Assembly (NCBI GenBank): GCA_027532775.1
Contig: JAPZTO010000006.1
Location: 1 to 64,000 of the forward strand
Source of the DNA: Beijerinckiaceae bacterium
GTDB lineage: Bacteria > Pseudomonadota > Alphaproteobacteria > Rhizobiales > Beijerinckiaceae
DNA length: 64,000 bases
Direction of reading: 5' to 3'
Part shown: positions 61,621 to 64,000 of the stretch, piece after piece
Numbering within the stretch: position 1 is the first letter of the stretch
Layout: each line of letters starts with the position of its first letter
Made by a program: the position numbers and the translations under genes
The notes under the pieces: model-generated
What the model saw: the letters and a program-made list of their open reading frames with translations, nothing else
What the model was told of the DNA's origin: nothing
Databases searched by the model: none

Positions 61621-62654
61621 ACCCCGCTTTCGCCACAGCGCCTGATAGCCTGCCCCGGCCGCCCCTGCTCTCGGTCAACGGCCTGCGCAAGCATTTCCCG
61701 CTGAAGGGCGGGCTGTTTGGCCGCACGACCGGCGTGGTCCGGGCCGTCGATGGCGTCTCCTTCGATGTGGCCGAGGGCGAGACGCTCGGCATTGTCGGCG
61801 AGAGCGGCTGCGGCAAGTCCACCACCGCGCGGCTGCTGGTGGACCTGATCACCCCGGATGACGGGCAGATCCTGCTGGAATCGCGCCGGCTCGGCGTCGA
61901 TCTCGATGTCCGCGAATTGCGCCGCCATGTGCAGATGGTGTTCCAGGACAGCTACGCCTCGCTCAATCCGCGGCTCACGATGGAGGATGCGATCGCCTTC
62001 GGGCCGCGCGTCAATGGCATGCCGGCGGCGAAGGCAACGGCGCTGGCGCATGAGTTGCTCGCCAAGGTCGGGCTGGAGCCGCGCCGTTTCGCCGGGCGCT
62101 ATCCGCATGAACTCTCGGGCGGCCAACGCCAGCGCGTGAACATTGCGCGCGCCCTCGCCTTCTCGCCGAAGATCGTCATTCTCGACGAGGCGGTTTCCGC
62201 GCTCGACAAGTCGGTGGAGGCGCAGGTGCTCAACCTGTTGGCTGACCTCAAGAAAGAACTGGGCCTGACCTATATCTTCATCTCGCATGACCTCAATGTC
62301 GTCCGCTACATCAGCGACCGCGTGATGGTGATGTATCTCGGCGAGGTGGCCGAGATCGGGCCGGTCGAGACACTCTATGCCAAGCCGACGCATCCCTATA
62401 CCCGCGCCCTGCTCGCCGCGATGCCCTCGATGGATCCGGACCGGCGCACCGAGGAAGCCCCGCTCTCGGGAGATCCGCCCAACCCGATCAACCCGCCCTC
62501 CGGTTGCCGGTTCCATCCGCGTTGCAAGGCGGCGGAGAGCGTGTGCAGCACCGGCAGCCCCGGCCTCTTCGTCCTGCCGAGCGAACGGCATCTCGTGGCC
62601 TGCCACGCGGCCATTCCCGGCTCTGGCCACAGCCTCGCGGAGATGCCCGCATGA
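61617..62654 (+). CDS. Peptide-type ABC transporter ATP-binding protein (OppF/DppF-like)
   Basis: This 345-residue protein has Walker A GESGCGKST, signature LSGGQRQRV, Walker B IVILDEAVSALD and the C-terminal oligopeptide domain with CRFHPRC. It powers uptake together with the next ATPase. The ATG at 61617 overlaps the DppC stop (ATGA), and it overlaps the next gene by four bases in the same way. Its N-terminus carries a Pro-rich extension. Confidence 0.92.
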   Translation: MNPAFATAPDSLPRPPLLSVNGLRKHFPLKGGLFGRTTGVVRAVDGVSFDVAEGETLGIVGESGCGKSTTARLLVDLITPDDGQILLESRRLGVDLDVRELRRHVQMVFQDSYASLNPRLTMEDAIAFGPRVNGMPAAKATALAHELLAKVGLEPRRFAGRYPHELSGGQRQRVNIARALAFSPKIVILDEAVSALDKSVEAQVLNLLADLKKELGLTYIFISHDLNVVRYISDRVMVMYLGEVAEIGPVETLYAKPTHPYTRALLAAMPSMDPDRRTEEAPLSGDPPNPINPPSGCRFHPRCKAAESVCSTGSPGLFVLPSERHLVACHAAIPGSGHSLAEMPA

Positions 62655-63628
62655 CAACGCCGCTGGTGGAAATGAAGGATGTGACCGTGCGTTTCCATGG
62701 CGCGCGAACCGTCCATGCCGTGAACGGGGTAAACCTGACGCTGATGCCGGGCGAGACGCTGAGCATTCTCGGCGAGAGCGGCTCGGGCAAGAGCGTGACG
62801 CTGAAAACGCTGCTGCGCCTGCTGCCCGAAAACCGGACCCAGATCGGCGGCGAGGTCCGCGTCGCGGGGGCAGATGTGCTCTCGCTGGACGGCCGAGCGC
62901 TGGCCAATCATCGCGGCGGCGTGGTCTCGATGATCTTCCAGGATCCGATGCTCGCGCTCGACCCGGTCTACACGATCGGCGACCAAATCGCCGAGGCGGT
63001 GATGCGCCATGAAGGGATCAGCCGGCAGGCCGGGCTCGCCCGCGCGCTCGACATGCTGACCCGCGTGCGCATTCCCTCGCCGGAACGGCGGATGAAGGCC
63101 TATCCGCATGAAATGTCCGGCGGGATGCGCCAGCGCGCGATGATCGCGCTGGCCCTGGCCTGCCGGCCGAAACTGCTGCTGGCAGACGAGCCGACCACCG
63201 CGCTCGATGCAACGGTGCAGATCCAGATCCTGTTGCTGTTGCGCGAATTGCAGCGCGAATTCGGCATGGCGATGATCTTTGTCACGCATGATATCGGCGT
63301 TGCGGTCGAGGTGTCCGACCGGATCGCCGTGATGTATGCGGGCGAATTCGTCGAGACCGGCACCGTTCGGCAGATCATCCGCGAGCCGCGCCACCCCTAT
63401 ACGAAGGGCCTGCTCGCCGCGAACCTGCACGGCGCGGTCAAGGGCGAACGGCTCGATGCCATTCCCGGCGCGCCGCCGGCGCTGGAAACGAAGCCGACCG
63501 CCTGTTCCTTCGCGCCGCGCTGCCTCGTGCGGCAGGACGGGTGCGAGACCGGCCGGCCGCCCGTGGCGAATTTCGATCCCGGGCGGATGGTCCGCTGCGT
63601 CCATGCTGTAGAGCCGGCCATGGCCTGA
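62651..63628 (+). CDS. Peptide-type ABC transporter ATP-binding protein (OppD/DppD-like)
   Basis: This 325-residue protein has Walker A GESGSGKSV, signature MSGGMRQRAM, Walker B LLLADEPTTALD and VTHDIGVAVE, followed by the oligopeptide C-terminal domain with CSFAPRC. It completes the importer. Its ATG overlaps the upstream stop (ATGA). The amidase gene follows directly. Confidence 0.93.
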   Translation: MTTPLVEMKDVTVRFHGARTVHAVNGVNLTLMPGETLSILGESGSGKSVTLKTLLRLLPENRTQIGGEVRVAGADVLSLDGRALANHRGGVVSMIFQDPMLALDPVYTIGDQIAEAVMRHEGISRQAGLARALDMLTRVRIPSPERRMKAYPHEMSGGMRQRAMIALALACRPKLLLADEPTTALDATVQIQILLLLRELQREFGMAMIFVTHDIGVAVEVSDRIAVMYAGEFVETGTVRQIIREPRHPYTKGLLAANLHGAVKGERLDAIPGAPPALETKPTACSFAPRCLVRQDGCETGRPPVANFDPGRMVRCVHAVEPAMA

Positions 63629-63693
63629 TGCCCTCCGGCTTGCCGGCATTGACCCGGCAGGCCAAACTCCGCGCCCCGTTTGACGAGAATGCC

Positions 63694-64000
63694 ATGCTGC
63701 TTCCTGAAGATCCTGTCCGCGCCTTCATGCCCTACCCGGCGGTACCGGTTCCGAATGCACCGGAGGGACCGCTGGCCGGGCTGACCTTCGCCGTGAAGGA
63801 TCTGTTCGACGTGGCCGGGTACCGGACGGGCTGCGGCAATCCGGTCAAGCTGGCGCAATCCCCTGTGGCGAGCCGCCATGCCCCGCCGGTCCAGGCGCTG
63901 CTCGATGCAGGGGCCCGCTTTGTCGGCAAGGCGCATACCGAGGAGCTGGCCTGGTCGCTTTATGGCACGAACGCGCATTTCGGCACGCCACAGAACCCCG
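63694..64000 (+). CDS. Amidase signature family protein, N-terminal part (cut by window edge)
   Basis: The visible part of about 102 residues contains GLTFAVKDLFDVAGY, where K is the first residue of the Ser-cisSer-Lys triad of amidase-signature enzymes, and GARFVGKAHTEELAW. The Ser residues lie beyond the edge. An in-frame ATG at 63628 overlapping the ATPase stop (TGATG) is an alternative start. It probably hydrolyses an amide imported by the upstream ABC transporter. Confidence 0.82.
   Translation, partial: MLLPEDPVRAFMPYPAVPVPNAPEGPLAGLTFAVKDLFDVAGYRTGCGNPVKLAQSPVASRHAPPVQALLDAGARFVGKAHTEELAWSLYGTNAHFGTPQNP

Noticed and set aside
1-64000. CRISPR arrays, insertion sequences, prophage or integrase genes
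   Set aside because: No regularly spaced repeats, transposase, integrase or terminal inverted repeats were recognised anywhere in the window.

Overview
The window is GC-rich, and its coding third positions are mostly G or C. It carries a marker set typical of an alphaproteobacterium, probably Hyphomicrobiales/Rhizobiales-like: an AapJQMP general amino-acid importer, an NDUFS4-type complex I accessory subunit, a two-domain cold-shock protein, a ChrR-like protein with a photolyase/Cfa gene set, and a DUF192 protein anchored by an N-terminal helix. There are no rRNA genes, CRISPR arrays, transposases or phage genes. The first 215 bases contain long C and G homopolymers that look like an assembly or sequencing artefact.

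Region 1 (216-21162, minus strand) is the most interesting part. Nineteen co-directional genes, many overlapping or 1-15 bases apart, combine a Liv-type ABC importer, an AraC regulator, a divergent iron-alcohol-dehydrogenase homologue, a LivF ATPase fused to a Tm-1-like (UPF0261) domain, a TIM-barrel PEP-hydrolase-family protein, a very long flotillin-like coiled-coil protein, two SRPBCC proteins, and a molybdenum hydroxylase. The hydroxylase has an FAD subunit, a 2Fe-2S subunit and a molybdopterin subunit split into two genes. CoxD/CoxE-like maturation proteins (MoxR ATPase and VWA), an amidohydrolase and a metallo-beta-lactamase-fold hydrolase complete the set. Together they read as an uptake-hydroxylation-hydrolysis pathway for an unidentified, probably cyclic, organic compound.

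Region 2 (21398-31610) starts with a Gfo/Idh/MocA oxidoreductase and an ankyrin protein. It continues with a light/singlet-oxygen type gene set: photolyase, FAD oxidoreductase, DUF1365, Cfa-type methyltransferase, and convergent SDR and ChrR-like genes. The ChrR-like protein keeps its cupin metal site but lacks the anti-sigma zinc ligands, and no sigma factor gene is next to it. A sequence resembling an RpoE(ChrR)-type promoter lies upstream. AlaX and SseA follow, ending at a strong bidirectional terminator.

Region 3 (31691-46773) is mostly housekeeping: aapJQMP, metC, a PNPOx-like protein, an envelope glycosyltransferase trio (ArnT-like, GT2, LAB_N), tRNA-Arg(TCT), an NDUFS4-like gene, tRNA-Pro(TGG), DUF192, a double cold-shock protein, a sirtuin with KDPG aldolase, glyoxalase I and a small lipoprotein. 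An AT-rich orphan ORF sits between the two tRNAs.

Region 4 (47009-64000) is a second catabolic region. It has a HyuA-HyuB fused 5-oxoprolinase/hydantoinase-type protein divergent from a D-glutamate-cyclase-family gene, a DctPQM TRAP importer with a winged-helix regulator, an Asp/Glu/hydantoin racemase homologue missing one catalytic Cys, and a peptide-type ABC importer with two tandem binding proteins. An amidase cut by the window edge ends the region. These genes fit recycling of cyclic amides, hydantoins or 5-oxoproline. Substrate assignments throughout are inferences from family membership and context.
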